64,000 nt of DNA from Symbiodinium natans (GCA_905221605.1 CAJNDS010002350.1:140001-204000); one strand, 5' to 3'. Numbered from the stretch's first letter, positions 1 through 10,146 are shown. Notes: generated by a model from the sequence alone, not told the origin. Translations and numbers: made by a program.

Positions 1-113
1 GCCCCAGGCTATATTTACATGACGCCAGCGGTCGTTCGGAGACCTCACAGTTGGTTCTAAGGTGTAGGGCTTCAAACCTGCGAAGTTGCTCCCAAATACG
101 ACTATCCCGCCTG

Positions 114-176
114 AACCCTAAACCCTAAACCCTAAACCCTAAACCCTAAACCCTAAACCCTAAACCCTAAACCCTG
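114..176. repeat. Telomere-like array (CCCTAAA)
   Basis: Eight or so perfect units; interstitial, next to the 3' flank of copy A. Confidence 0.95.
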
Positions 177-355
177 CAGCCTAAACACTATCAACTTCTC
201 TAGGGAAGCTGAAACCTCTAGGACATGCTAGGCAGGTTGAGGGTTTAAAGTGGAGGATTCAAGCCAAACCGACAGCTAAAACTGCCACAAGCTCTGGCAC
301 TCGACCCCGAACAGGAATGTTCAGGGATTCGGGCCTAGGGTTTTGGGTTTAGGGT

Positions 356-2697
356 TTAGGGTTTAGGGTACAGCGCGTCTAGAGTTGAACATCTAAGGTG
401 CACGGTGTAGGGTCCCGAAGATCCCTTTAACCACAGGCATTCGCTTTCGACTTCAGAACTCAAAGCCGTCTCTAGACCAGACGCGTACACAACAACACGC
501 AAATCTGCGCTTCCAAAGCACAGAAGTCCACTCGGCAAGGCCGAAGATTGCAAACTCTGATTGAAGCGACTTGCAAAGGTCAAGGAGTGCAAGCTGCCAG
601 GCAATGCCGCATTCTCCAAGCTCTGGTTGAAAGAACGTCCGAAGCTCAGGGACTGCAAGCTTCCAGGCAAGGCCACGTTCTCCAAGCTCTGGTTGAAATC
701 GTCTCCGAAGCTCACGGACTGCAAGCTGCCAGGCAAGGCCACGTTCTCCAAGCTCTGGTTGAACCGACATCCGAAGCTCAAGGACTGCAAGCTGTCAGGC
801 AATGCCACATTCTCCAAGCTCTGGTTGAAAGCATATCCGAAGCTCAAGGACTGCAAGCTGCCAGGAAAGGCGACATTCCCCAAGCTCTGGTTGAAATTGT
901 ATCCGAAGCTCAAGGACTGCAAGCTTCCAGGCAAGGCCACATTCTCCAAACTGCGGTCGAAATCGTCTCCGAAGCTCAAGGACTGCAAGCTGTCAGGCAA
1001 GGCCACGTTCTCCAAGTTCTGGCTGAACGAAGCTCCGAAGCTCAAGGACTGCAAGCTGCCAGGCCAGGCAACATGCTCCAAGCTCTGGTTGAAACAATAT
1101 CCGAAGCTCAAGGACTGCAAGCTGCCAGGCAAGGCCACATTCTCCAAGCTCTGGTTGAAAGAAAATTCGAAGCTCAAGGTCTGCAAGCTGCCAGGCAAGG
1201 AGACATTCTCCAAGCTCTGGTTGAAAGGAAATCCGAAGCTCAAGGTCTGCAAGCTGCCAGGCAAGGCAACATTCTCCAAGCTCTGGTTGAAAGAAAATCC
1301 GAAGCTCAAGGACTGCAAGCTGCCAGGCAAGGCCACATTCTCCAAGCTCTGGTTGAAAGAAAATCCGAAGCTCAAGGTCTGCAAGCTGCCAGGCAAGGCG
1401 ACATTCTCCAAGCTCTGGTTGAAACAATATCCGAAGCTCAAGGACTGCAAGCTGCCAGGCAAGGCCACATTCTCCAAGCTCTGGTTGAAAGAAAATTCGA
1501 AGCTCAAGGTCTGCAAGCTGCCAGGCAAGGCGACATTCTCCAAGCTCTGGTTGAAACAATATCCGAAGCTCAAGGACTGCAAGCTACCAGGCAAGGCCAC
1601 AGTCTCCAAGCTTCTGTTGAAAGCATATCCGAAGCTCAAGGACTGCAAGCTGCCAGGCAAGGCCATATTCTCCAAGCTCTGGTTGAAGTCACGGCCGAAA
1701 CTCAACGAGCGCAAGCTGCAAGGCAAGGCCACATTCTCCAAGCTATGGTTGAAAGCATATCCGAAGCTCAAGGACTGCAAGCTGCCAGGAAAGGCGACAT
1801 TCTCCAAGCTCTGGTTGAAACAATACCCGAAGCTCAAGGACTGCAAGCTGCCAGGCAAGGCCATATTCTCCAATTTCTGGTTGAAAGAACGTCCGAAGCT
1901 CAAGGACTGCACGCTGTCAGGCAAGGCCACGTTCTCCAAGTTCTGGCTGAAAGAATGTCCGAAGCTCAAGGACTGCAAGCTGCCAGGCAAGGCCACGTTC
2001 TCCAAGTTCTGGTTGAAAGAACCTCCGAAGCTCAAGGACTGCAAATTCTTTGGCAGATCAACTTTTTCGAGACTGCGCTCGCCATACAATTCCAACGAAG
2101 AGATTGCGTCCTTTGCATGTTCGTCCATCACGCTCAGGCGTTGGCCGTCACTTGCTCGCAGAAACGCAGCTGCTGCGTGCCCTGCACCAACCTAGGTTTT
2201 CCCCTTAAAGCCTCCGACAAACACTCCAAACCATGGATCCTCTTGCACCCCGCCATGAGGGAAAACATATATCTAAGTATGACAAGGGCAACCTGTTGAA
2301 CCACATAGGTGATGACATCGCCCTGAACTTGCTCCAACAGCGGCTTGGAATCGTCCAGGGTATTGCCGCCAGCCGCCAGGACAAGCATGCCACCCAACCG
2401 CAAGCTGATCCTTCCTGCGACACTCTTGCGCAAGTCTTCCACGTTCATATTGTCTTCAAGAGGAAGGTCCACTTCGGAACCATCGAGACCACAGACCGTC
2501 AACCGTCGGCAGGCAGTAAGGCCATCAAACTCGTCAAGGCGCTGGCGTTTGACCTTCCTTTCTTCTGCAGACCCACGAAGCATGGCCCGAAATCCTGGTG
2601 CGAGGTCGGCCATCGGCCCCGCGCCTTGGCTCCCTTTGTGGACGAAATGAACCTGTACCGGAACAGGGGTTTCTGGTAGTAGATCCAGAGGGTCCAT
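356..2697 (-). CDS. Ubiquitin-like domain plus FNIP-type repeat protein, copy A (two exons)
   Basis: Exon 1 (2293-2697) starts at the ATG shared with copy B (MDPL...). It encodes a charged linker and a ubiquitin-like fold at about residues 60-135 (core LPLEDNMNVEDLRKSVAGR, ending VITYVVQQ). A 101-bp intron (2192-2292, GT-AG) joins exon 2 (356-2191) in frame. Donor CAG|GTTG and acceptor CTAG|GTTG share a GTTG duplication. Exon 2 begins VGAGHAAAAFLRASDGQRLS, identical in all three copies, which supports the junction. It then carries 23 repeats of 22 residues (type ENVALPGSLQSLSFGYCFNQ), similar to FNIP/leucine-rich repeats. Predicted length is about 746 residues. No F-box is visible. A role in ubiquitin-linked protein binding is only a guess from domain type. 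The last residues and stop are read from CCCTAAA-type sequence, so the C-terminus is extended relative to copies B and C. Confidence 0.8.
2192..2292 (-). other. Intron of copy A
   Basis: This is a 101-bp GT-AG intron. GTTG occurs at the donor and again just after the acceptor, as expected if the intron arose by insertion with target duplication. The equivalent introns in copies B and C are 101 and 104 bp. Confidence 0.75.
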
Positions 2698-2919
2698 GTG
2701 TAGTGCCACTATAGAACTATGCACCCAAAAACCATACGGAATAGCGTCCTGGGGTACCTAATTCCATAATAGTACTACACCCCAAAAACCTAAACCCTAA
2801 ACCCTGGACCCTAAACCCTAAACCCTCTAGGATCTGTTTCCACTGTGAGGCTAATATTGTCCGAAGGTCATGCAAGCAGTCAACTCCTTCAAGTCCTAAT
2901 CGGTTTCAGTCAACTCAGG

Positions 2920-2995
2920 TTTAGGGTTTAGGGTTTAGGGTTTAGGGTTTAGCGTTTAGGGTTTAGGGTTTAGCGTTTAGGGTTCAGGGTTTAGG
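2920..2995. repeat. Telomere-like array (TTTAGGG) flanked by a 13-bp duplication
   Basis: CAGTCAACTCAGG precedes and follows the array. The same site is uninterrupted upstream of copy B (about 29950). Confidence 0.9.
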
Positions 2996-2997
2996 CT

Positions 2998-3775
2998 GCA
3001 GTCAACTCAGGAACATCATGAAGGGAGACCTGCTTGCGGAGTTTACAAGTGGGTAATACAAGGGCCTTAATAGTTGGAATAGGCATTATTAGTCTTCTTA
3101 CTACTATTTTCCTTATTATGATTATTATTAATTATCATTGTTATTATTATTCCTATTGTTATGATTGCGAACATTCTCCTGCCGGCTTCCCGCAAATTTT
3201 AGGCTCTTTATTTTACCGATTGCAGACCAGCGCATGACTGCCTGCTAGGGTTTGGAGTTTGGGGTTTCGGGTTTGGGGCTTAGGGTTTAATATAGGGTTT
3301 TGGGTTTGGCAAATATTTGTCCATTCATTCTTTGTGTTGGTGTGAGGGCGGGGATGGGGTTGGGGGCTTGGGTTTGGGGTTTCAGGGTCTAGAATGACAT
3401 GTGGACTCTGGAAGACACTTTCTTCACTTGTTTACCAAGTGTCGTCTTAAAACTCTAGAATCCGTGCCCTGTACCCTAAAACCGCCCCTTACTAACAGTT
3501 CTAACACCCCCTCACCCTGACCTTTCCTTCTGCCCCCCCCCCCCCCCCCCCCTGCGAGAAGACCCCCCTCTCTGATACCCGCCTGCAAACCCTCAAACCT
3601 GGAAACCCTGCAAACCCCTTGACTGAGGACTTTCCGACTTTCCTGGGGAACCCTGGAAGCCGCCTGCCTTAAGGCCCCCTCAACCCTGGACGGAGAAAGT
3701 ATTTTGGAAGCAGGCAGTTGTTAGGCTTAAACCCAAAACCCAAAACCCTAAATCCTGAAACAAAAAAAGAATAGT
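2998..3775. other. 5' flank of copy A and repeats
   Basis: The first 60 bp match the 5' flank of copy B. An AT-rich TATTATTA stretch and degenerate heptamers follow, with a poly-C run at 3533-3552. No exon. Confidence 0.4.
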
Positions 3776-4023
3776 TCAGGGTGGTTTGCCACCTGAGAAT
3801 GCGTGGGGTGCGATGAACATGATGTCAGATCCCTAAGGGTCCATGTACCTTATTATTCTGTAACTTGGGCCCTAAAGTCCCTAAATAGGAGGTACTTTAA
3901 GGCCCAAGTACCCTAAACCCTAAACCCTAAACCCTAAACCCTAAACAAGTCTTCCCTGTTTAGGTACATGGACCCTTAGGGGATGCCCCTCCTGAAGCTG
4001 TGGAGCCAGGTCTGCCCCCCAAC
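3776..4023 (-). CDS. Two 3'-terminal exons of an unidentified minus-strand gene
   Basis: Exon 3987-4023 (or from 4011) and exon 3776-3832 join over a GC-AG intron (3833-3986), giving a frame that ends SDIMFIAPHAFSGGKPP and TGA. The intron is a family II palindrome interrupted by a CCCTAAA array. Donor GGG|GCATC and acceptor TTAG|GGATC show a near-perfect GSATC duplication. The product is not recognised. Upstream exons probably include 4165-4233 and those up to 12 kb. Confidence 0.45.
3833..3986. mobile_element. Family II palindromic element split by a telomere-like array
   Basis: The ends are CCCTAAGGGTCCATGTACC and its inverse. Compared with the intact copy at 8574-8683, a CCCTAAA array (about 3911-3945) has been inserted and CAAGT occurs on both sides of it. 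Confidence 0.75.
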
Positions 4024-4164
4024 CTTCACAGCTTCTGCGCCTTAGTACAGCAAACCCGAAACCCTGAACCCTAAACCCTGAACCCTAAACCCTAAACCCT
4101 GAACCCTAAACCCTAAACCCTGAACCCTAAACCCTAAACCCTGAACCCTAAACCCTAAGCCCCC

Positions 4165-4233
4165 TCAAGTCTGCTCCTTGTACAGCGGCAGCAGCAAGTC
4201 CATGAAGACCACGTGGTCGCGGTCCGATAATTT
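4165..4233 (-). CDS. Coding-like exon, product unknown
   Basis: After acceptor GCTACAG the frame reads KLSDRDHVVFMDLLLPLYKE and reaches a TGA at 4165-4167, unless a GA donor is used just before it. GC content and codon pattern are unlike the surrounding repeats. It may belong with the exons at 3776-4023. Confidence 0.4.
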   Translation of the reverse strand, partial: KLSDRDHVVFMDLLLPLYKEQT

Positions 4234-4426
4234 CTGTAGCCAGCCTCACGGTTTTTTCATGGTCCATGGCACCCCCCCCCCCCACCCGCATGGAATCCCA
4301 CCCCCCACCCTCCCTTGTATCCCTACCCCCAACCCCCACCCCCCCCCCCCCCTCCTACCTGTGGTTTGGGGGGTTAGGGTTTAAGGGTTAAGGGTTAGGG
4401 CCCCCCCCCCCCCCCCCCCCCCCCCC

Positions 4427-4640
4427 TTGTGGTGTGGGTGTGGTTGTGCGTTCAGGGTTTAAGGTTTAATAACCCGGCACCCCTCCTGTGGTGTGGCTGT
4501 GGTTGAAGGCTTAATACCCCCGCGCCTTTGCTGTGGTGTGGGTGTGGTTGGGCCTAATAACCCCGCGCCCCCCGTGGTTGGGGCTTCAGGGTTTAAGGTT
4601 TAGTAACCCCTTTGCTGTGGTGTGGGTGTGGTTGGGGGTT
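4427..4640. repeat. Tandem ~70-bp unit with C-runs
   Basis: TGTGGTGTGGGTGTGGTTG recurs about four times with AATAACCCCGCGCC between. The surrounding 4240-4970 is poly-C/poly-G and degenerate heptamers, with no exon. Confidence 0.7.
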
Positions 4641-4973
4641 AGGGGTTAGGGTTTAAGTTTTAATACCCCCGAGCCCCCCCCCCCCCTGGTTGTGGGGGGG
4701 GGGGGGGGGGGTTTGGGGTTTAAGGTCCGCGCCCCCCCCCCCCGTTTAGTTTGGGGTTTGGGGTTTGGGGTTTAGGGTTTGGGGTTGAGAGTTTAGGGTT
4801 TATCGCTTAGACCTTATAGTGTTCAGGACTTTCTGGTGGGGGGGGCGGGGTATATTTAGGGTATGGGGTCTGGGGTTCAGGTTTAGGGATTAGGGTTGGG
4901 GGGTGGGGGGTGGGGTCAGATCGGGGGTTTTATGGAGGCAGGGCTGGGAGTTGAGGGCTATGTAATAAGGATT

Positions 4974-5049
4974 AGGGTTTAGGGTTTAGGGTTTAGGGTT
5001 TAGGTTTTAGGGTTTAGGGTTTAGGGTTTAGGGTTTAGGGTTTAGGGTT
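4974..5049. repeat. Telomere-like array (TTTAGGG)
   Basis: Nearly perfect units. A second array lies at 5151-5222. Confidence 0.95.
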
Positions 5050-5424
5050 CTGAAACCCAGTGCCAGGATGCTTCTGGTGCAGACCGCGTGGACAGGGCAT
5101 TGACCTCTGCTCTCGGGCATGGGACGAAGGTTCTTAATCCCCAAACCAAGGGTTTAGGGTTTAGGGTTTGGGGTTTAGGGTTTAGGGTTTAGGGTTTGGG
5201 GTTTGGGGTTTAGGGTTTAGGGCTCTAAAACCCCGAAAGCCCTGAGACCCTTCCACAGCCATGAGCCCGCATTCCAAGAGTCCAGGGCTAGAGGTTGTCT
5301 CTACCTCAACAACCCAGAAACCTACTTTCATGTGTTTAAGGGTTCAAGGGTTTAGGGCAGGGTTTAAACCAAGGGTTCATGGGAAACCTGCAAGATCTGA
5401 ATTGACCTTCAAGAAGGTCGTTTT

Positions 5425-5492
5425 CGGGTTTAGGGTTTAGGGTTTAGGGTTTAGGGTTTAGGGTTTAGGGTTTAGGGTTTAGGGTTTAGGGC
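5425..5492. repeat. Telomere-like array (TTTAGGG)
   Basis: Nine or ten perfect units. Confidence 0.95.
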
Positions 5493-5537
5493 TAGGCCCG
5501 AAGCATGCTGCGCACTTCTTCGTCGGGAGCCGGGAAT
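5480..5537 (-). CDS. Possible exon
   Basis: A GC-balanced island between TTTAGGG arrays reads KFPAPDEEVRSMLR in one frame. No family was recognised and the edges are approximate. Confidence 0.25.
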
Positions 5538-5571
5538 TTCAGTGGTTACCCACCTTGCCCTTAAGGTGGTT

Positions 5572-5713
5572 TAGGGCTTAGGGTTTAGGTTTAGGGTTTA
5601 GGGTTTAGGGTTTAGGGTTTAGGGTTTAGGGTTTAGGGTTTAGGGTTTAGGGTTTAGGGTTTAGGGTTTAGGGTTTAGGGTTTAGGGTTTAGGGTTTAGG
5701 ATTTAGGGTTTAG
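5572..5713. repeat. Telomere-like array (TTTAGGG)
   Basis: About 19 units. Confidence 0.95.
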
Positions 5714-5807
5714 GGGGGTTGTATGGGTGCCAAGTTCCCTCTCTCCCTACTAAGGAGCAGGAAGGGAACCCGAAACCCTGAATCCTAGACCCCAAGCCCC
5801 AAAACAT

Positions 5808-5912
5808 GGGGATCTACGAAAATGAGGGTACCCCAACAAGAGACCCCCAAATGGCAGGATTCCCTTTTTCAGAGAAACCACAAGAAGGTACCCTTATTTT
5901 CGGAAACCCCAA
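5808..5912. mobile_element. Family XI element
   Basis: GGGGATCTACGAAAATGAGG on the left and TTTTCGGAAACCCC on the right. Confidence 0.55.
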
Positions 5913-5944
5913 ACCCCAAACCCCAAACCCCAAACCCTAAACAT

Positions 5945-6009
5945 CTGTAAGAGCCAGTGACCCTCATCATCCAGCTGCTTGGTGGCAGCGCTATCCTGCA
6001 CTGGCGTTG
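5945..6009 (-). CDS. Probable exon, product unknown
   Basis: The frame reads TPVQDSAATKQLDDEGHWLL after a CCCAAG acceptor. The exon runs to a likely GA donor beside TTTAGGG (gene orientation). CCCTAAA lies to the left and TTTAGGG to the right on the plus strand. Confidence 0.4.
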
Positions 6010-6103
6010 CTTGGGGGGCTGGTTCAGTCAAGAGGGTTTAGGGTTTAGGGTTTAGGGTTTAAGGGAGGTTTCGGATTGAGGGCTTGGAGTATACTAGGCT
6101 CCA

Positions 6104-6189
6104 GAGAAACCTAGGAATCAAAAGGGGCCCCGTTTTGGGTTGGGGCAACCTCAAACCTACAAAGGGGAATTAGGGGCCACTCTGGGTCC
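6104..6189. mobile_element. Family VII element
   Basis: CCTAGGAATCAAAAGGGGCC on the left and GGGGCCACTCTGGGTCC on the right. Confidence 0.6.
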
Positions 6190-6190
6190 G

Positions 6191-6264
6191 AGTTTAGGGT
6201 TTAGGGTTTAGGGTTTAGGGTTTAGGGTTTAGGGTTTAGGGTTTAGGGTTTAGGGTTTAGGGTA
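6191..6264. repeat. Telomere-like array (TTTAGGG)
   Basis: Ten units, directly after a family VII element. Confidence 0.95.
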
Positions 6265-6611
6265 CAAGATGTCGAACTTTCCATGCCGCAAGCCCTTGGC
6301 TTGTGAGCTTCGGGGTTCAAGGGATAAGGATGCGTACCGTACATGGATTCCAGTGCCCTTGTTTACCTAAACCCTAAACCCCAAACCCCAAAACCCAAAA
6401 CCCTAAACCCCAAACCCCAAAACCCTTACCTGAGCACCCTTCAAGGGCTGAACGACCTAGGAGGCCTCCTTTTTAGGTTTGCGATTCTAGGGTGCTTGAA
6501 CCCAAGTTGGTAACGGTCGGGTTTAGGGTTTAGGGTTTAGGGTTTCGGGTTTGGGGTTTGGGGTTTGGGGTTCGGGTTTGGGGTTTGGGGTTTAGGGTTT
6601 AGGGTAGAGGT

Positions 6612-6654
6612 TCCCAATCCGTCCCGTCCTGGCGAACCAGCCAGCGAGACAGGT
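6612..6654 (-). CDS. Possible exon
   Basis: Reads DLSRWLVRQDGTDWE after a CAAAG acceptor. It is short, so support is weak. Confidence 0.3.
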
Positions 6655-7345
6655 CTTTGTGAGCCTTTTTTTGGTGTGATTTAAGGCTTTAATTTAAGGG
6701 ATGGGAAGGTTGAGGTTCTGATGCTAATCCCCTAAACCCTGGATCCCAAAGAATATATATATATATATATACATAATATATATATATATATATACTTAGA
6801 ACCAAGTTAAAAGGCGCTGTACATAAAATTGTGGCTCGCAAAAGGATTCCATGGCTTTGGGATGGTGTTCCATTCGGGTGGTTTAAAGACCCTCGCCGCG
6901 AAAGCTCACCTCACTTCGCGTCTCATCACAATTGCTTAGTTGTCCAGTAACCTGGGGGAAATCAAGGATAACCTTTGGGATTATAAGGGGATTATACTAC
7001 CCCAAAAAGGTTAAAGGTTACCTACTCTACTACTAGGATTGCAATCTACGTGTCTTCAAGCGACTCACTAACCGATCAGTCAGCCACTGTGTAGTTAAAA
7101 CAGCGAGCCTTCGGCATCAGCTGCTAAAGCGCAAAGCCTCTAAACCCATGTTGTAAGGTTCTTGAGGAATATTTCTACACCTAGTCCCCAAGCCCCGACC
7201 CTCGACCCTAAACCCCAGTGCCTGCACACCAGACCATGAACCCTATGAGCCCTAAACCCTGTACCACAGCCCTAAGCCCTAAGCCCTCAGCCCTCAGCCC
7301 TAAACCCTAAACCCGACAAGCCGTGAACCCTCTGTGCTCCAAGTC

Positions 7346-7436
7346 TGTGTCTGGCAGCGTTGGCGCAAGCATAGTGCAGAGGCCACCGTTTCCGGACGTC
7401 GGCCGAGGACAGGGATACCCCACGGCGAAGAAGCTC
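7346..7436 (-). CDS. Ankyrin-repeat-like exon
   Basis: After acceptor CTGGAG the frame reads ELLRRGVSLSSADVRKRWPL followed by HYACANAARH, an ankyrin-type PLHYA helix preceded by an L-L-x-x-G turn. It is flanked by CCCTAAA on the left and TTTAGGG on the right. The parent gene is unknown. Confidence 0.55.
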
Positions 7437-7959
7437 CTCCAGGGTAGGGTTTAGGGTTAGGGTTTAGGGTTCAGGGTTCAGAGTTTAGGGTTTAGGGTTT
7501 AGGGTTGAGGGCTTAGGGTTTAGGGTTTCAGGTTTAGGGCTCAGGTTTAAGGTTTAGAGCTCAAAGGTATAGGTTTCAGATGCATTGGGGGGACTGCGGG
7601 TACCGGCGTAGGGTTCGGGATGTAGAGGATTCAGAGTTTAGGGCTTCGGGTTTAGGGTTTAGGGTTTAGACCCTAGGGTTGTTTGATAGGCTGATGTTTA
7701 GGATCTACGATTGAAAGTGCACGCACACCACCCACCTTAAATGAGGGCCAGAGAACCCAGAAGCAATTTCAGACACATTGCCTTAAAGCTCGAAACCCTG
7801 AAAAGACCTAGAGCCCTGAAAGCCCTAAAAGCCTAAACCCTAAAACATCCCCAAAAAAAGGAACATAGAGAACAGACCCTCAACAAAAAAAAAAAAACTA
7901 ACTAAAACATACACACAACCAAAAAAACCTAAACCCTAAACCCTAAAAATAGACAAAGC

Positions 7960-8014
7960 CCAAAGCCTCGGCGATCTCAGTGGCTTCTGGGCCCAGCTGC
8001 TTGGGGAATCCGGC
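7960..8014 (-). CDS. Probable exon, product unknown
   Basis: Acceptor AACCGAG|GCC abuts a CCCTAAA array in gene orientation. The frame reads AGFPKQLGPEATEIAEAL and ends at a GC donor (TTGG|GCTTTG). Confidence 0.4.
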
Positions 8015-8018
8015 CTCG

Positions 8019-8115
8019 GTTTAGGGTTTAGGGTTTAGGGTTTAGGGTTTAGGGTTTAGGGTTTAGGGTTTAGGGTTTAGGGTTTAGGGTTTAGGGTTTA
8101 GGGTTTAGGGTTTAG
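8019..8115. repeat. Telomere-like array (TTTAGGG)
   Basis: About 14 units, directly at the acceptor side of the 7960-8014 exon. Confidence 0.95.
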
Positions 8116-8336
8116 CGCGTCAGCTCTATAGCCCAAGCTCTCAGTGATCACTGGCACCCCACATACCCTAGTAACGCCTCACACCCTAAACCCTAAACCC
8201 TAAACCCCGAACACACAGTTCTTAGGCTCAGGATTTGTTTGGTTCTCGGACCCCGGAAAGCTTAGAGCTTGGTGTAAGGCTTTAGAGTGTAGGTTTCAGA
8301 GGCATGCGGACCTCAGTGCGTGGGGCGCCAGGGCGT

Positions 8337-8426
8337 CTTAGGGTTTAGGGTTAGTTTAGGGTTTAGGGTTTAGGGTTTAGGGTTTAGGGTTTAGGGTTTA
8401 GGGTTTAGGGTTTAGGGTTTAGGGTG
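8337..8426. repeat. Telomere-like array (TTTAGGG)
   Basis: About 12 units. Confidence 0.95.
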
Positions 8427-8500
8427 TAGGAACGACGCCACAGGAGGGCGAGACTGGGACTCTGGCGCCTGGCGCCTGGAAGCTGTTGCAAGGCGTCTTG
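8426..8500 (+). CDS. Possible plus-strand exon
   Basis: Between TTTAGGG arrays, the plus frame reads RDWDSGAWRLEAVARRLG. The opposite strand is also open, so strand is uncertain. Confidence 0.2.
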
Positions 8501-8531
8501 GTGTTTTGGGTTTAGGGTTTAGGGTTTAGGG

Positions 8532-8573
8532 TGCCAGAATCTCTGGAGGTCGCGTCAAGCTTGAGGAAGGTCC
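8532..8573 (-). CDS. Short exon fragment continuing 8681-8811
   Basis: Reads TFLKLDATSRDSG. It continues the frame of the 8681-8811 exon if the family II element between them is removed, so the element sits inside coding sequence. Confidence 0.35.
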
Positions 8574-8683
8574 CCTAAGGGTCCATGTAGCTTACTACTC
8601 TGTACTTGGGCCCTAAAGTCCCTAAATAGGAGGTACTTTAAGGCCCAAGTGTTCCCTATTTAGGTACATGGACCCTTAGGGGT
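8574..8683. mobile_element. Family II palindromic element, intact
   Basis: Near-perfect inverted halves with ends CCTAAGGGTCCATGTA. GGTCC is duplicated on either side. Splice sites for its removal are not obvious. Confidence 0.75.
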
Positions 8684-8811
8684 CCAGAGGTTGTACGGGT
8701 CGGTTGCATCTTCCGCAAGTCTGCCTTGGAAGTACGACGTCACGCAGCTGATCAGCATGGCATTCTGAACGGGGTTGAAGCTCTCCATCTTCTTTGGCAG
8801 CGGCTTCAGCC
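8681..8811 (-). CDS. Probable exon, product unknown
   Basis: After acceptor GTCTAG the frame reads LKPLPKKMESFNPVQNAMLI and continues SCVTSYFQGRLAEDATDPYN. This is the longest clear exon in the 4-12 kb cluster. No family was recognised. Confidence 0.55.
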
Positions 8812-8910
8812 CTAGACCCTAAACCCTATACCCAGGCTCCTTGGCGTTTCAGGTTTCAGAGTTTCCCGGTGTCTTGGTCGTAACCGTATGATAGGGTTTA
8901 GGGCTTCGGG

Positions 8911-9004
8911 TTAGCCCACTAGGCATATTATAATATGAGTGCTCTTCTGGGGTTGGTTGCCTAGAACCCATAACAGGGCAAAAGGGTACCACTGGGATAC
9001 CAAG
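8911..9004. mobile_element. Family I element, diverged
   Basis: Contains CATATTATAATATGAGTGC, then TGGGGTTGGTTGCCTAGAAC, and ends GGTACCACTGGGATACCAAG, the family I right end. Confidence 0.55.
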
Positions 9005-9114
9005 GTGGTACAGGTTTTTTGGGCTTTTGTTTATGGGTTTAGGGTTTGGCGCTATAGGATTTAGGGCCAAACTAAGGTATATTCATTCGTGTAACTTTGG
9101 TTGGGTTTAGCGTA

Positions 9115-9212
9115 CATCTTGGGGTGTTCCCCGAAAAAACTAAAAGTCCTTAATCGGGACTCAAGCAGGGGGTGCTATAAGCCCAATTCAGGCCTGTTCG
9201 TATAAGGGGGAA
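9115..9212. mobile_element. Family X element, diverged
   Basis: Ends are TTGGGGTGTTCCCC and GTATAAGGGGGAACATC. The centre is degenerate. Confidence 0.5.
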
Positions 9213-9346
9213 CATCTTTCACTCTCGCTGTCATAGGGCTTGGGTTTCGAATGAGTTCATCAGCATCCGGTGGCGAGAACGACAACATTGGCAACTGTGG
9301 CATCCTCACCTGCAAGGAACTCCTAGCGCCATACAGCCCATAACTT

Positions 9347-9447
9347 GGGATGCTCCCCCTGATACTAACAGATCCTAATTGGGATTCTCATAGGGGGTAC
9401 TAGAATCCCTTTTAAGGACTGTTGGTAAAAGGGAGAGCATCCCAACC
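9347..9447. mobile_element. Family X element
   Basis: Inverted ends TTGGGATGCTCCCC and its inverse. CCCAT occurs on both sides as a likely target duplication. Confidence 0.6.
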
Positions 9448-9499
9448 CATGATCCTACACCCTGCAAGCCCTAAAATTCCCCTAAGGCACCCTAGCCAC

Positions 9500-9690
9500 T
9501 CTAAACCCCCTGACACAATTTCAACATGTCCGTTGAGCAGCCAGGGCGTGGTGAAGACTTCGACGGTTTTTGTCCTTCCGGTGGTCAAAGGGAAGATACA
9601 TAGCTCAACAAACCCACCTACCGAGACGCCCCCAATTGCAGCTCCTTGTACAGGAACTTTATCATGCTTGGCATGATGTATCAAGAATAC
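9500..9690 (-). CDS. Probable exon, product unknown
   Basis: The longest open stretch in the cluster. It reads VQGAAIGGVSVGGFVELCIF and continues PLTTGRTKTVEVFTTPWLLN. The hydrophobic/charged pattern looks protein-like. Edges are uncertain; the frame is open from 9786 to 9412, running into a family X element at its 3' end. Confidence 0.45.
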
Positions 9691-10015
9691 CGTCAGAATA
9701 CCCGTAAACCTGAAAAAATGAACCCCTAAACCCCCATCCCAACGATGATGCCGATTCTTGTTCTCCGGGCCCCCTCTGCTAGGCATGCAGGGTCACGGAG
9801 TCTTAGTTGCTGAGTTCATAGGCACTTTCAGGGATTATATTATCCCAAAAAGTGTAAGCTGTACTCACTCAGCTACTAAGGAGTTGTGGCCAGTGCTACG
9901 AACCTTGCCTCGCGCGAAAAAGATAGCAGAAACCTTGTGGCAAAAGTAAGCCAAACCCTACTGAGGTCCCACGGGCACCCTGAACCACTCTTTGACAAAA
10001 AACCTTGAGATCGAA

Positions 10016-10140
10016 CCCTAAACCCTAAACCCTAAACCCCAAAAAAACCGAAACTCTAAACCCTAAACCCTAGACCCTAGACCCTAAACCCTAAACCCTA
10101 AACCCTAAACCCTAAACCCTAAACCCTAAACCCTAAACCC
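10016..10140. repeat. Telomere-like array (CCCTAAA)
   Basis: About 17 units, some with CCCTAGA. Confidence 0.95.
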
Positions 10141-10146
10141 TCAACT

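Noticed and set aside
114-176. A true chromosome end
   Set aside because: Similar arrays occur throughout the window in both orientations, with unique sequence beyond them.
548-2299. Long plus-strand frames (up to 583 codons) over FNIP copies A and B
   Set aside because: They are antisense readings of the 66-bp repeat. The conserved linker, splice sites and copy C favour the minus frame.
2134-2724. Ubiquitin-like frame as a separate single-exon gene
   Set aside because: The sequence after VVQQ is not conserved as protein between copies, while splicing at CAG|GTTG joins the conserved exon 2 linker.
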